Below the pieces are notes generated by a model that ran no database searches, was not told the origin of the DNA, and saw only the letters and a list, made by a program, of their open reading frames with translations. A DNA stretch of 64,000 nucleotides from Chthonomonas sp. (GTDB lineage Bacteria > Armatimonadota > Fimbriimonadia > Fimbriimonadales > Fimbriimonadaceae), in NCBI GenBank assembly GCA_016788115.1, contig JAEURR010000009.1:62001-126000 (forward strand). Direction: 5' to 3'. Made by a program: the position numbers and the translations under genes. Shown one piece after another: positions 18,379 to 26,847 of this stretch (positions within the stretch are counted from its first letter, which is position 1; every line of letters starts with the position of its first letter).

Positions 18379-18963
18379 ATGGCTAAGAAATCCGCCCCCG
18401 AGAAGACGCCGACTGGCGCATTGCCGGCGCCGCGCCTGAAAAAGGTGTATCGCGAGCAGGTGACCGCCAAGCTGACGGAACAGTTCAACTACAAGTCGCC
18501 GATGGAGTTGCCAAAGCTCGACAAGATCGTGCTTAACATGGCCGTCAAGGCCGGTGATGACAAGGGTCTTGAGAACTGCATGCGAGATATGCAGATCATT
18601 ACGGGTCAAAAGCCCATCGTGACCGTAGCTCGACAAGCCGTTTCTAACTTCAAGCTCCGCGAAGGATACAAGATCGGCTGCAAAGTGACATTGCGCGGCG
18701 ATCGCGCGCTGCACTGGCTGGACAAGCTGTGCACCGTGGTTCTCCCGCGTATCCGAGACTTCCAAGGTCTGTCTGCGAACAGCTTCGACGGCCGTGGCAA
18801 CTATGCCCTCGGTCTGAAGGAGCAGCTCGTGTTCCCGGAGATCTCGTACGATACGTTTGACAAAATCCGAGGCATGGACGTGATCATCTGCACCACGGCC
18901 AAGACTGACGACGAAGCGCGCGTATTCCTGAAGGCTATGGGCCTTCCGCTTCGCGACAAGTAA
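18379..18963 (+). CDS. rplE: 50S ribosomal protein uL5
   Basis: A 194-residue protein: an N-terminal extension of about 18 residues (KKSAPEKTPTGALPAPR), then the uL5 core with KIVLNMAVKAGD, GQKPIVTVARQAVSNFKLRE, and EISYDTFDKIRGMDV. It binds 5S rRNA in the central protuberance. It is the last gene of this operon, with a strong terminator 22 bp downstream; the usual next genes (rpsN, rpsH, rplF and so on) are missing here. Confidence 0.96.
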   Translation: MAKKSAPEKTPTGALPAPRLKKVYREQVTAKLTEQFNYKSPMELPKLDKIVLNMAVKAGDDKGLENCMRDMQIITGQKPIVTVARQAVSNFKLREGYKIGCKVTLRGDRALHWLDKLCTVVLPRIRDFQGLSANSFDGRGNYALGLKEQLVFPEISYDTFDKIRGMDVIICTTAKTDDEARVFLKAMGLPLRDK

Positions 18964-18984
18964 GCGAGGCTTCTCGCTTCGTTA

Positions 18985-19021
18985 AACTGGCCCGTACTTC
19001 TTGTTGAAGTACGGGCCAGTT
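18985..19021 (+). terminator. Intrinsic terminator of the rpsS-rplE operon
   Basis: A perfect 16-bp stem (AACTGGCCCGTACTTC) with loop TTGTT, followed by TGCTTTGT. It ends the ribosomal operon right after rplE. A smaller hairpin (AGCGAG/CTCGCT) precedes it at 18963-18978. Confidence 0.92.
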
Positions 19022-19071
19022 GCTTTGTCCTATGGAACCGAATGCGCCGATCGAGCATACTTAGTGGACGC

Positions 19072-21003
19072 ATGCTTCGAATTCGCCACCTTCTCCTCAT
19101 GCTGACCGTACTGGCGCTGTCAGCTCTTTCCCTAGCTCAGCCCGTGGTGGTCAATTGGAGCGCGATGGTCGAACCGCAAGACCTGCGTCCCGGCGAGTTC
19201 GGGCGGGTTGTGGTTACCGCCGACATCAAGGAAGGGTGGAAGATCTACGCTTTCCAGCCCTACGGTGACGAGGGGCCAATCCCGACGAAGCTCACGCTTG
19301 CCCCGGGGGATGCCAAAGTTGCCGCCGCTGGCAAGGTTTTAGAACCGAAGCCGGCTGACCGGTTCGACGCCAACTTCAAACTCGACATCAAGTACCACTC
19401 TGGGCAGGTCCGGTTTGCGATGCCGTTCCAACTGGGTGCTGACGCAAAGGGGTCGCAGAGTTTCAAGATCGACATCTTGTACCAGGCGTGCGATGCCACG
19501 AGCTGTCTCCGCCCCACGCAAGAATCGCTCAACGTAGCGCTCATCCCCGCAGGTGGCCCGATACGACCGGAGTTCGATGCGGCGAGCACCGCGATTCCCG
19601 ACCAGCCGGGCAACACTTCGATGAGCCACGCCGCTGAGAAGCCGACAGCCGCTCCCAAGTCAGACGCCTCCCCGGTGGACAAGGCCAAGAGGGAAGGGCT
19701 GCTGGCTTTCATGGCCGTGGCGTTTGGCGCTGGGTTGCTGGCGCTCCTCACCCCGTGCGTCTTCCCGATGATCCCGATCACGGTCAACTACTTCATCAAA
19801 TCGACCGGCGGGGACGGCCGCTCGCAAGTACGAGGCGCAGCGGCCTATAGCCTTGGCATCATCTCGTCGTTCACGATCGTTGGGCTAGCGATGACGCTGC
19901 TTTTCGGAGCTAGTGGCATCCAAAAGCTGGCGACCAATCCCGTGGTGAACCTGTTCTTGGCAGGTCTCTTCATCGTGTTGGCGTTGAGTTTGTTTGGCAT
20001 CTTCGAGCTCGCGCTGCCAAGCGGACTGGTGAATCGGTTTAGCTCTGGCGGCTCCAAGGGTGGCTTGCTCGGCCCAATTCTCATGGGGGTAACGTTCAGT
20101 CTGACCACGTTCACTTGTACCGTCCCGTTCGTGGGAACGGTCCTGATCGCGGCGACCCAAGGCGACCTTTTGTATCCGGCCCTGGGGATGCTTGCATTCA
20201 GTAGCGCCTTTGCAATTCCGTTTTTCCTCCTAGCACTGTTCCCGCAGTGGTTGGCAAAGTTGCCCAAGTCGGGCTCATGGCTTGCCACCGTCAAGGCGTT
20301 CATGGGATTCCTGGAACTCGCCGCCGCGCTTAAGTTTATCTCGAACGTTGATTTGGTCTACCAGTGGGGGCTTCTCACCCGGCCGGCGTTCCTTTCGATC
20401 TGGTCTACCATCATGGTCCTCGCCGCGTTGTATCTGGCGGGCTGGATCCATATGGCGCATGACTCGAGCGCACAGAAGATCGGGTGGGTGCGGCGCGCAG
20501 TTGCGGTTGGAAGCGCCGCGTGTGCAGTGTGGTTCCTTGCGGGCATCCAGGGAGCCCATCTGGGCACTCTAGGTTCGTTCATGCCGCCCGACCCGTACCC
20601 TGGCAAGAAGGGCACAATGGTCGCGGGAGAGCTCGAGTGGTCGGAGGACTATAAGGGCTCGCTGGCTTCGGCTTCGGCAAAGAACGGGCTCGTTTTCATC
20701 GATTTCACCGGCGTGACATGCACGAACTGCCGTTGGGTTGAGCAAAACATTTTCCCAGATGGCAAGGTGAGGGAAGAACTGGAACGTTACACCCGCGTCA
20801 AGCTCTATACAGACCGGATAGGCAAGGACGAGGCGAACTTTCACTTGCAAGTTAAGCTCACCAAGCAAACCACGCTGCCGATCTACGTGATCCTCGATCC
20901 GAAGACCGAGCAGGTCGTCGCTTTGCACGCGGGGAGCGATCTGACGCCCGAATCGTTCACCGCATTCTTGCAGTCGGGCCACCAAGCGGTGGCTCAGCGC
21001 TAA
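19072..21003 (+). CDS. dsbD: Thiol:disulfide interchange protein, DsbD family
   Basis: A 643-residue inner-membrane protein. It has a signal peptide (MLRIRHLLLMLTVLALSALS), an N-terminal DsbD-alpha-like domain with the Cys pair in YQACDATSCLRP, an eight-helix DsbD/CcdA core with its two cysteines in LLTPCVFPMIP and FTCTVPFVG, and a C-terminal thioredoxin domain with CTNC (FTGVTCTNCRWVEQ). It passes electrons from cytosolic thioredoxin to periplasmic or envelope proteins. ATG 19072 gives the best signal peptide; ATG 19042 in frame would add 10 residues (MRRSSILSGR). A stand-alone relative of its N-terminal domain is at 46469. Confidence 0.93.
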   Translation: MLRIRHLLLMLTVLALSALSLAQPVVVNWSAMVEPQDLRPGEFGRVVVTADIKEGWKIYAFQPYGDEGPIPTKLTLAPGDAKVAAAGKVLEPKPADRFDANFKLDIKYHSGQVRFAMPFQLGADAKGSQSFKIDILYQACDATSCLRPTQESLNVALIPAGGPIRPEFDAASTAIPDQPGNTSMSHAAEKPTAAPKSDASPVDKAKREGLLAFMAVAFGAGLLALLTPCVFPMIPITVNYFIKSTGGDGRSQVRGAAAYSLGIISSFTIVGLAMTLLFGASGIQKLATNPVVNLFLAGLFIVLALSLFGIFELALPSGLVNRFSSGGSKGGLLGPILMGVTFSLTTFTCTVPFVGTVLIAATQGDLLYPALGMLAFSSAFAIPFFLLALFPQWLAKLPKSGSWLATVKAFMGFLELAAALKFISNVDLVYQWGLLTRPAFLSIWSTIMVLAALYLAGWIHMAHDSSAQKIGWVRRAVAVGSAACAVWFLAGIQGAHLGTLGSFMPPDPYPGKKGTMVAGELEWSEDYKGSLASASAKNGLVFIDFTGVTCTNCRWVEQNIFPDGKVREELERYTRVKLYTDRIGKDEANFHLQVKLTKQTTLPIYVILDPKTEQVVALHAGSDLTPESFTAFLQSGHQAVAQR

Positions 21004-21100
21004 GTCCGAAGATACGGGAACATCACCGGGGGATCTCCGTTCCAAATGTGGTGTAACTCCTGCGGGGGCTCGCTTGAGCCCGCCTGGGAGGAGAGGCTTC

Positions 21101-21259
21101 ATGAGCTATCGATGGGACCAGAGACCGGGCAATGTGCCCGCACGGGACTTGGATCACGATGATCAGGCGCGTCGCGACGAGCAGGAAACGCTTGTGCTTG
21201 AGTGTTGGCGTCGGCAGAACGAACGCTTGAACAGCACTGACGATCCTATCGAAGACTAG
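21101..21259 (+). CDS. Small hydrophilic protein of unknown function
   Basis: A 52-residue, highly charged protein (MSYRWDQRPGNVPARDLD at the start, STDDPIED at the end) with one Cys-Trp pair (ECWRRQ). I do not recognise it. Support for it being real: GGGAGGAG lies 7 nt before the ATG and the ORF fills the gap between dsbD and the convergent S51 gene, whose stop it overlaps by 4 bp. A small hairpin (GGCTCGCTTGAGCC) lies just upstream at about 21066-21079. Codon use is unremarkable. It could be a false ORF. Confidence 0.5.
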   Translation: MSYRWDQRPGNVPARDLDHDDQARRDEQETLVLECWRRQNERLNSTDDPIED

Positions 21260-21900
21260 CGCGTGAAAACTTCGGGTGTCCCGTGGCTTTCGATCACGCG
21301 ATCCCCAGAGATAACGACCCACTCACCGGTCTCTATGCCCACCGCGCCGGAAGCCGAAAGGGTCTGCTCGAACGCAGACTTGAGCCGCGAATGGCGCTTG
21401 CGCTCCCGGTAGTGGGTGTCGATCATGAGCCGGGTGAGTCCAAGCCCTTGCTGGAGCACCGGCGCGCCCGCGTGGTCGCTGTAGGCGATCATCGTATCGC
21501 TGCAGATCATTGATCCCGCGCTTGTCCCGAAGAACACGACCCCTTCGCTTAGGCGTCGTTGGAAGTAGCTGCGCGCCCACCTGCGGCCGAACCGAGTCAT
21601 GAACTGTTCCTGGTCACCGCCCGGCACCCAGAAGCCACGGACGCTAGCCCAATCCTGCTCTAGGGCCTTCAGTGAGTGACGGTCGAAGGTCGTCGAATCG
21701 CAAAGCGAGACGTTCGTTGCGCCGTGCTCTTTCAGCAACTCCACCGAAGACTGCGCTCGCTTGGGGTCCTCGCGCGTTTGTCCCAGGACAACGATGCGCT
21801 GGTTCTTTCCGCCGATCTCATGTAGGAAACGCTCGACGACCTCGTCAGGCGTCGTCCCGCCTCCCGCGAGTAGCAGCACGCCTGCGGCTATCGCAACCAT
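21256..21900 (-). CDS. Peptidase S51 (cyanophycinase/dipeptidase E-like)
   Basis: A 214-residue class-I-glutamine-amidotransferase-fold serine peptidase. It has LLAGGGTTPDEVV at the start, VPGGDQEQF in the middle, the nucleophile elbow FFGTSAGSMIC and the family block IDTHYRERKRHSRL. These match cyanophycinase and related S51 enzymes that hydrolyse beta-aspartyl or Asp-X bonds. It lacks a signal peptide of its own. Its ATG lies in the last 13 bp of the upstream esterase gene, so the two are co-transcribed. No cyanophycin synthetase is in the window, so a dipeptidase-E-like role is as likely. Confidence 0.85.
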   Translation of the reverse strand: MVAIAAGVLLLAGGGTTPDEVVERFLHEIGGKNQRIVVLGQTREDPKRAQSSVELLKEHGATNVSLCDSTTFDRHSLKALEQDWASVRGFWVPGGDQEQFMTRFGRRWARSYFQRRLSEGVVFFGTSAGSMICSDTMIAYSDHAGAPVLQQGLGLTRLMIDTHYRERKRHSRLKSAFEQTLSASGAVGIETGEWVVISGDRVIESHGTPEVFTR

Positions 21901-22715
21901 TTGCGTAGGTAGTCAATCCCGTCCTGGAGCGCCTTCCCTGTCCCAGGGACTTTCATATCGATCCCGTGCGCCATGCCCGGCACGATACGCGTCTCATGGG
22001 GGACGTTGAGCTCGGTGAGCTTCGCCTCCAGAACTTTGGCTTGGTTCACGGGAACGAGCGGGTCCTTATCCCCGTGGATGGTGAACGTTGGGGCAGACTC
22101 GCGAGTGAAAGAATAGTACGGGCTCGCCGCCTTGATCAGCGCAGCAGCTTCGGCTCGCGGTTTTCCGAGAACCGCCGAAAAGACGGGGTCAAGTGCACGG
22201 CCGTAGTCTTGCGCGATTGTCATGTCGACCGGCCCAAAGAGATTAAGAACCACTTGGACCTTGCTCGATTGGTTCGTGGCTTCGCGACTGGTTCGCATGC
22301 GGGACTCGGTGCTGCCGAGCATAAGCGACAGTTGGCCTCCCGCACTAGCTCCGGCGGCCCCAATTTTGTCGCGACGGATGTTGAGCGCCTTGGAGTTTGC
22401 CCGGAGGTACCGGACGGCCGTCTGGACGTCCTGGATCATCGTCGGGTACTTGAACTTGGGTGCTAGGCGATAGCTCACGCTGGCTGCCACGAACCCTTGT
22501 TTGGTAAGCGCGGTGCAGAGATCGCGCATGTCGACGCGATTGCCGCCCATCCAAGCTCCACCGTGGATCACCACGACGGCAAACGCAGGCGTTTTCGCTG
22601 CGGTCGCAGCCGGCCGATAGACATCCATTTGCAGGTCGACCCCGTCAATCTTGGAGTATGTGATCGTCTCCGGAGCTTGCGCGAGGAGAGTGAGGCTGAG
22701 CAGTGTCGCGAGCAT
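21888..22715 (-). CDS. Secreted alpha/beta-hydrolase (esterase/BD-FAE-like)
   Basis: A 275-residue exported hydrolase: signal MLATLLSLTLLAQA, oxyanion motif VVIHGGAWMGG, nucleophile GAAGASAGGQLS, acid HGDKDPLVP and histidine GMAHGID. This is the pattern of carboxylesterases and lipases of the HSL/BD-FAE type. The start at 22715 is chosen from the signal peptide and from TAGAAT 5 nt before the ATG; further upstream the frame only overlaps hspR. The gene overlaps the S51 gene start by 13 bp. The substrate is unknown. Confidence 0.88.
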   Translation of the reverse strand: MLATLLSLTLLAQAPETITYSKIDGVDLQMDVYRPAATAAKTPAFAVVVIHGGAWMGGNRVDMRDLCTALTKQGFVAASVSYRLAPKFKYPTMIQDVQTAVRYLRANSKALNIRRDKIGAAGASAGGQLSLMLGSTESRMRTSREATNQSSKVQVVLNLFGPVDMTIAQDYGRALDPVFSAVLGKPRAEAAALIKAASPYYSFTRESAPTFTIHGDKDPLVPVNQAKVLEAKLTELNVPHETRIVPGMAHGIDMKVPGTGKALQDGIDYLRKWLR

Positions 22716-22720
22716 GCCCA

Positions 22721-22726
22721 ATTCTA
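22721..22726 (-). promoter_or_regulatory. -10 element, leaderless-type (esterase)
   Basis: On the minus strand TAGAAT ends 5 nt before the ATG at 22715, at the very 3' end of hspR. Confidence 0.5.
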
Positions 22727-22728
22727 CG

Positions 22729-23133
22729 TTAAATGTCCGGCTTTCGCCACTGCAGGTGGGGCGTTGGTAAGAGTTGCTCGTCGCGGCGGATCGGCAAGTT
22801 GCTGTTCTGAAGCAGGTTCGCGATTCTCTCTTCTGCCGTTCGGCGAAAATCGTCCATTTGCGACTCCATGTCCGAACGCATTTCCTCAACGTCGTCGAGG
22901 AGTTTGAGAATGATTTCCACGCCCGCGAGGTTGACTCCCATTTCCTGTGTCAGCCGCTGGATGCGCCGGACCCGATGGATGTCTTGCTCGCTGAAGAGCC
23001 GGTTCTTCGCCCCGACTCGCGCGGGGACGACCAGCCCGAGCCGCTCGTACTGCCGTAAAGTCTGCGGGTGCACACCGCAGAGCTGGGCCGCGACCCCGAT
23101 CATGTACACCGGCTGCTGGCGGTCGCGGTTCAT
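22729..23133 (-). CDS. hspR: HspR, MerR-family heat-shock repressor
   Basis: A 134-residue MerR-type protein. Residues about 10-75 form the winged helix-turn-helix ([44 protein letters not shown]), followed by a coiled coil ([20 protein letters not shown]). This is the HspR type, which represses dnaK/clpB/dnaJ operons at HAIR sites together with DnaK. It overlaps the dnaJ stop by 4 bp (ATGA), with AGGAGGTGA in the end of dnaJ as its ribosome binding site. A HAIR-like operator precedes dnaJ at 24224-24244, so it should repress its own operon. Confidence 0.9.
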   Translation of the reverse strand: MNRDRQQPVYMIGVAAQLCGVHPQTLRQYERLGLVVPARVGAKNRLFSEQDIHRVRRIQRLTQEMGVNLAGVEIILKLLDDVEEMRSDMESQMDDFRRTAEERIANLLQNSNLPIRRDEQLLPTPHLQWRKPDI

Positions 23134-24203
23134 GCGGTCACCTCCTGGGCGGCGGCGAGCTTCTCGATGATCGCACGCTCTTCGGCTGATATGGTCTTTG
23201 GCACGGAAATCTTCACTCGGACCAGCAGATTGCCGCGGCCTTTGTCACCCAACTGCGTGATCCCCTTGCCCTGCAAGCGAAAAGTCTGGCCGTTCTGGGT
23301 GCATTCGGGTACCTGCATGCTCACCGTTCCGCTCAGGGTTGGAACGCGTATCTCGCCGCCGAGCGCTGCGCGGGCAAAGGGAACGGAAACTTCCGTCTCT
23401 AGCTCCTCGCCCTTTCGATGAAACGTGGAGTGGGGGAGTTCGATCACGCTGACATACAGGTCGCCCGTCCGGCCGTTCGCCCCCGCCGAACCTCGGCCCT
23501 TCACGCGGAGCTTCTTACCGCTTTGCATGCCCGCAGGAATCGAGACCTCGACCCGACGCGTGGTTGGCAGGGTTTGAGTACCTCGGCAAGTCGGGCAGCG
23601 CTCCAGGGTACTGTTCCCGGTGCCATCGCATTCTGGGCATGCTTGGCTCATGCCGAAGACCCCCGAAACATGCCCCGTGCCCCGGCATGCTCCGCAGGTT
23701 CTCGGTGACCTCAGCCGGACGTAGCCTGTGCCGTCACAACTCTTGCACGCATCGTTCACTTGGAAGACCAGCGTACGTTTGGTGCCGGAATCTATCTCTT
23801 CCAAGGTGAGTTCAATCGACTGCTGGACGTCTTGGGGCTCGACGCTACGTGGACGCGGAGAATGCGCCGCGCCGCCACCGCCGAAAAACTGCTCAAAGAT
23901 GCTGCCGAAGTCGCCTCCGAACCCGCCCGCTCCCCCAAACCCGAAGTCGGTTGGGGCTCCTTGGTCTTGGGCCTGTTTGACCCGATCCCAGTCGGAGCCG
24001 TATCGGTCGTAGAGCTCGCGCTTCTTCGGGTCGCTCAGCACTTCGTAGGCTTCACTGACCTGCTTGAACTTCGCCTCTGCCGCCTTGTCATTGGGGTTGA
24101 GGTCGGGATGATACTTACGAGCGAGTTTGCGGTAGGCCGTTTTTATGGCCTTGTCGTCCGCTCCGCGTGACAGTCCCAAGGTGGCGTAAAGGTCGGGTTT
24201 CAT
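23130..24203 (-). CDS. dnaJ: DnaJ-type co-chaperone (full J/GF/zinc-finger form)
   Basis: A 357-residue type I J-protein. It has a J domain with HPD at 32-34 ([17 protein letters not shown]), a Gly/Phe-rich linker ([14 protein letters not shown]), four CxxCxGxG-type zinc motifs from residue 153 ([32 protein letters not shown]) and the C-terminal substrate-binding domains. It delivers unfolded proteins to DnaK and stimulates its ATPase. The fourth motif ends in GTQ instead of GxG. The start at 24203 follows the DnaJ family; an upstream in-frame start would fall inside the HAIR operator. hspR follows with a 4-bp overlap. Confidence 0.95.
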   Translation of the reverse strand: MKPDLYATLGLSRGADDKAIKTAYRKLARKYHPDLNPNDKAAEAKFKQVSEAYEVLSDPKKRELYDRYGSDWDRVKQAQDQGAPTDFGFGGAGGFGGDFGSIFEQFFGGGGAAHSPRPRSVEPQDVQQSIELTLEEIDSGTKRTLVFQVNDACKSCDGTGYVRLRSPRTCGACRGTGHVSGVFGMSQACPECDGTGNSTLERCPTCRGTQTLPTTRRVEVSIPAGMQSGKKLRVKGRGSAGANGRTGDLYVSVIELPHSTFHRKGEELETEVSVPFARAALGGEIRVPTLSGTVSMQVPECTQNGQTFRLQGKGITQLGDKGRGNLLVRVKISVPKTISAEERAIIEKLAAAQEVTA

Positions 24204-24223
24204 GATGTTCTTAAGCTCAACTA

Positions 24224-24244
24224 CATGAGTATATAACACTCAAG
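24224..24244. promoter_or_regulatory. HAIR operator (HspR-binding inverted repeat)
   Basis: On the minus strand it reads CTTGAGT, 7 nt, ACTCATG; the known HAIR consensus is CTTGAGT-N7-ACTCAAG, so one base differs. The AT-rich spacer carries the likely -10 (TATACT-like) of dnaJ-hspR, so binding would block the promoter. Confidence 0.85.
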
Positions 24245-24283
24245 TCGGGCAGATGGTTCGCAGGCACTTTTGACCTATGCAAC

Positions 24284-25177
24284 TTGCCATCACTTACCGA
24301 CCATCTGGGTAGGGCCTGGAAGCGCATGGAGTTGTCGAGAATCGAGTTGCTGGCGAAGCGCAGCGAGAATCTACCCATTCACGAAGACGTGTGTCGTTGG
24401 GGAGTCGAGCTTTGCTATAACCGAAAGGCAACCCTCGAGCAGTTTGTAACCCTGTTTGAGCAGGACGTCAGCTTGGCTTCGAAGCTCCTGCGGGTCGTCT
24501 TGACTTCGCCCGGACGACCGGCACCTCCGATCACTGTGCGCAAGGCAGTCGAACACATGGGGCTTGAAGGCGTTCGACGGACCATCTTCCAACTGGAGGC
24601 GTTCCGACAGGCGTTCGAGTCAGCGGATGAGCGTGTCGAGCGCCGAACCGTGCACTATTCGAAGCATTCATATGCGGTGGCATTGATCGCACGACAAATG
24701 GCCACGACCCGTGGCGATGCGGACCCGGACGAGCTGTACGCGGCGGGCCTGTTCCATGATGCGGGGCTCCTTCTCCTTGAACGTTACCGACCTCACATGT
24801 TGGACATTATCTCCGCCAAGTCTGAGGAGACCGGTCTCGCGCTTGACGCCATCGAGCGGGACGAATGGGGTTGGGATCACTATGCCATCAGCGCAGTTGT
24901 GGCGGAGGAGCGAGGCATGAGCCGTCGTACTGTCTCTGCGATACGGTCGGCCGGTCTTCCGGCGATAGAGCAAGAGTTTCTGATTGAGACCAGCATCGTT
25001 TCCATTGCCGACGCTCTGGCCCTGAAGGCGGGAATTCACCACCATGCTCCTTGGCTGAGCGGGGTCGTCGATGAGTTGGCGGCGGACATTGTTGGTCTTT
25101 CCGAAGAAGAGTCGATGGAACTCATGAAACTGGCCACCCAATGCGTAACTGGTAAGTATCTGAATCATGCGGCGTAG
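24284..25177 (+). CDS. HDOD-domain signalling protein (copy 1)
   Basis: A 297-residue protein with an HDOD domain over most of its length (SENLPIHEDVCRWGVELC onward). It keeps a His-Asp pair in GLFHDAGLLLLERY and a conserved YSKHSYAVALIARQ helix. HDOD proteins are non-canonical HD relatives linked to chemotaxis, c-di-GMP and type IV pilus signalling; most are thought to be non-catalytic scaffolds. TTG 24284 gives the full frame; ATG 24326 (MELSRIELLAKRSENLP) matches the start of the paralogue at 25238 better and may be the true start. It pairs with copy 2 downstream. The exact role is unknown. Confidence 0.8.
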   Translation: MPSLTDHLGRAWKRMELSRIELLAKRSENLPIHEDVCRWGVELCYNRKATLEQFVTLFEQDVSLASKLLRVVLTSPGRPAPPITVRKAVEHMGLEGVRRTIFQLEAFRQAFESADERVERRTVHYSKHSYAVALIARQMATTRGDADPDELYAAGLFHDAGLLLLERYRPHMLDIISAKSEETGLALDAIERDEWGWDHYAISAVVAEERGMSRRTVSAIRSAGLPAIEQEFLIETSIVSIADALALKAGIHHHAPWLSGVVDELAADIVGLSEEESMELMKLATQCVTGKYLNHAA

Positions 25178-25237
25178 ATCGCAATAACTGTATTCACCAG
25201 GTAAGAATTGTCGCCTGGCGGACCGATTTATACACCG

Positions 25238-26089
25238 GTGAACGTTGAAAGCTTAGAGCTGCGACTTGCTCGGACAGAGAACTTGCCGAGCATTCCGCAC
25301 GTGGCAATGTCGATCCTGAAGCAAATTGACTCAGGATCGTATTCCGCCGGGAGTCTTGAACGGCTGATGGAGGCTGATCCTGCCATCACGGCCAAGGTTC
25401 TGAAAGTCGTCCAGACGGCCCAGTACGGTGGGCAAGACGTTCAAAGTATCGCTCGTGCCATTCAGCTGCTGGGCTCGGCGGAAATCAAGCGGATTGTCCT
25501 AGGAATCTCGTTCCAGCAGTCCGTCTTCGAGGAGTCGGGCGAGAGCGCCTACGAGAAGCTTGAATACTGGCGCCACAGCTATGCGGTTGCAGTAGCGGCT
25601 CGCGAGATCAGTCGACAGTCGAAGATTGGCAAGCCCGATGAGCTCTTTGTCGCTGGACTCATGCACGACCTGGGAATGCTCGTGATCGAGCGCTTCGCCT
25701 TCGCGCACTGCCGAGCCGCCCTTATCCTCGCCAAGCGCGATCAGTGCTCACTTGCCGAAGCCGAGCGCCGTGTTTTGGGTTGGGATCACTGCGATGCAGG
25801 CAAAAAGCTCGCCGAGATGTGGAAGCTCCCGCGGGTCGTCGGAAACGCGATGCAGTTCCACCACAATCCAGGGCTTGACGGAGAGGAATTTGAATCGACG
25901 TGCATCATCACGCTCGCGGACGTGCTCGCCTACAATGTGGGGTTCAACATTGGCCTCACGATCCTTCCACCGGAGCTGGATGTCGTCGCGCAGCTAACGG
26001 TCAACCTCAGCCAAGAGGACATGGACGCCATCTCGGCGAAGGTGGTCGAAGAGGTCATGCGCGCGGAGCAGGAATTCGGGATCAGGTGA
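25238..26089 (+). CDS. HDOD-domain signalling protein (copy 2)
   Basis: A 283-residue HDOD protein, similar in layout to its upstream neighbour: ARTENLPSIPHVAMSIL, YWRHSYAVAVAAREISR and AGLMHDLGMLVIERF align with the same blocks of copy 1, so the pair arose by tandem duplication and then diverged. GTG 25238 (VNVESLELRLAR) is preferred; TTG 25208 is in frame and adds 10 residues with no Shine-Dalgarno. TTTATAC just before the GTG may be a -10 element. Its 3' end overlaps that of uppS by 8 bp, tail to tail. Confidence 0.8.
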   Translation: MNVESLELRLARTENLPSIPHVAMSILKQIDSGSYSAGSLERLMEADPAITAKVLKVVQTAQYGGQDVQSIARAIQLLGSAEIKRIVLGISFQQSVFEESGESAYEKLEYWRHSYAVAVAAREISRQSKIGKPDELFVAGLMHDLGMLVIERFAFAHCRAALILAKRDQCSLAEAERRVLGWDHCDAGKKLAEMWKLPRVVGNAMQFHHNPGLDGEEFESTCIITLADVLAYNVGFNIGLTILPPELDVVAQLTVNLSQEDMDAISAKVVEEVMRAEQEFGIR

Positions 26090-26834
26090 CGAGGCCCCCG
26101 AACTTCCGGGTTCGCTTCTGGTACTCAGCGACGGCTTGAAGGAGCTGTTCCGCACCAAACTCTGGCCACGGCACAGGAGTCACACACAGCTCCGAGTAGG
26201 CCGCCTGCCAAAGCAGGAAGTTGCTCCACCGCATCTCACCCGCGGTCCGAATCATTAGGTCCGGTTCGGGGATGTCTGGATTGTACAGGTGCGCAGCGAT
26301 AAGCTCTTCGGTGACTGTCTCCGGTTCTACACCGGATGCGACGATATCTCGAACCGCGTCCACGATTTCTGCACGCCCGCCGTAATTGATGGCTAGTGTA
26401 AACGTGATTCCGGTGTTCTGCGCCGTCGTCTCCATTCCGTTCACGAGGGCTTCCCGGAGCGTCGCAGGGACCTCGTCGATGCGGCCCGCCACCCGGACGC
26501 GGACATTGTTTCGGTGCATCACGCGGAGTTCGTTGCGTGCGGCTTGCTCGATGAGTTGCATCAAGCCGCGCACCTCCTCCTCAGGGCGACGCCAGTTCTC
26601 GGCCGAGAAGGCGTAAACGGTGAGGTACTTGATCCCGAGTTCGCTGGCATCCAGCAGCACGCCACGCAGCGTCTTGTATCCTTCGCGGTGGCCGATGAGT
26701 CGTCCCATCCCGCGTGAGTTTGCCCAGCGACCGTTCCCGTCCATGATCACCGCCACGTGCGCAGGGAGTGCTTCCAGGTTGATCCCAATCTGAACGGCCT
26801 GCTGCTGGATCGAATTCATCACCGTCGTCGCCAT
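26082..26834 (-). CDS. uppS: Isoprenyl transferase (undecaprenyl diphosphate synthase)
   Basis: A 250-residue cis-prenyltransferase. It has the catalytic block HVAVIMDGNGRWANSRG (Asp32), the GHREGYKTLRGVL helix, YAFSAENWRRPEEEV and the C-terminal DLMIRTAGEMRWSNFLLWQ. It adds isopentenyl units to make the C55 lipid carrier for peptidoglycan and LPS building blocks. The ATG at 26834 follows frr by 13 bp; an in-frame ATG at 26819 is possible. The order pyrH-frr-uppS is a common bacterial operon. Confidence 0.95.
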   Translation of the reverse strand: MATTVMNSIQQQAVQIGINLEALPAHVAVIMDGNGRWANSRGMGRLIGHREGYKTLRGVLLDASELGIKYLTVYAFSAENWRRPEEEVRGLMQLIEQAARNELRVMHRNNVRVRVAGRIDEVPATLREALVNGMETTAQNTGITFTLAINYGGRAEIVDAVRDIVASGVEPETVTEELIAAHLYNPDIPEPDLMIRTAGEMRWSNFLLWQAAYSELCVTPVPWPEFGAEQLLQAVAEYQKRTRKFGGLVT

Positions 26835-26847
26835 AAGGTGTCTTTAC

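Noticed and set aside
17545-18765. A 406-residue open frame antisense to the ribosomal operon
   Set aside because: Shadow of rplN, rplX and rplE, which are certain. No domain and no Shine-Dalgarno.
19042-19071. Upstream ATG for dsbD
   Set aside because: It would put 10 charged residues before the signal peptide and begins only 20 bp after the operon terminator. ATG 19072 gives a normal signal, though this cannot be fully excluded.
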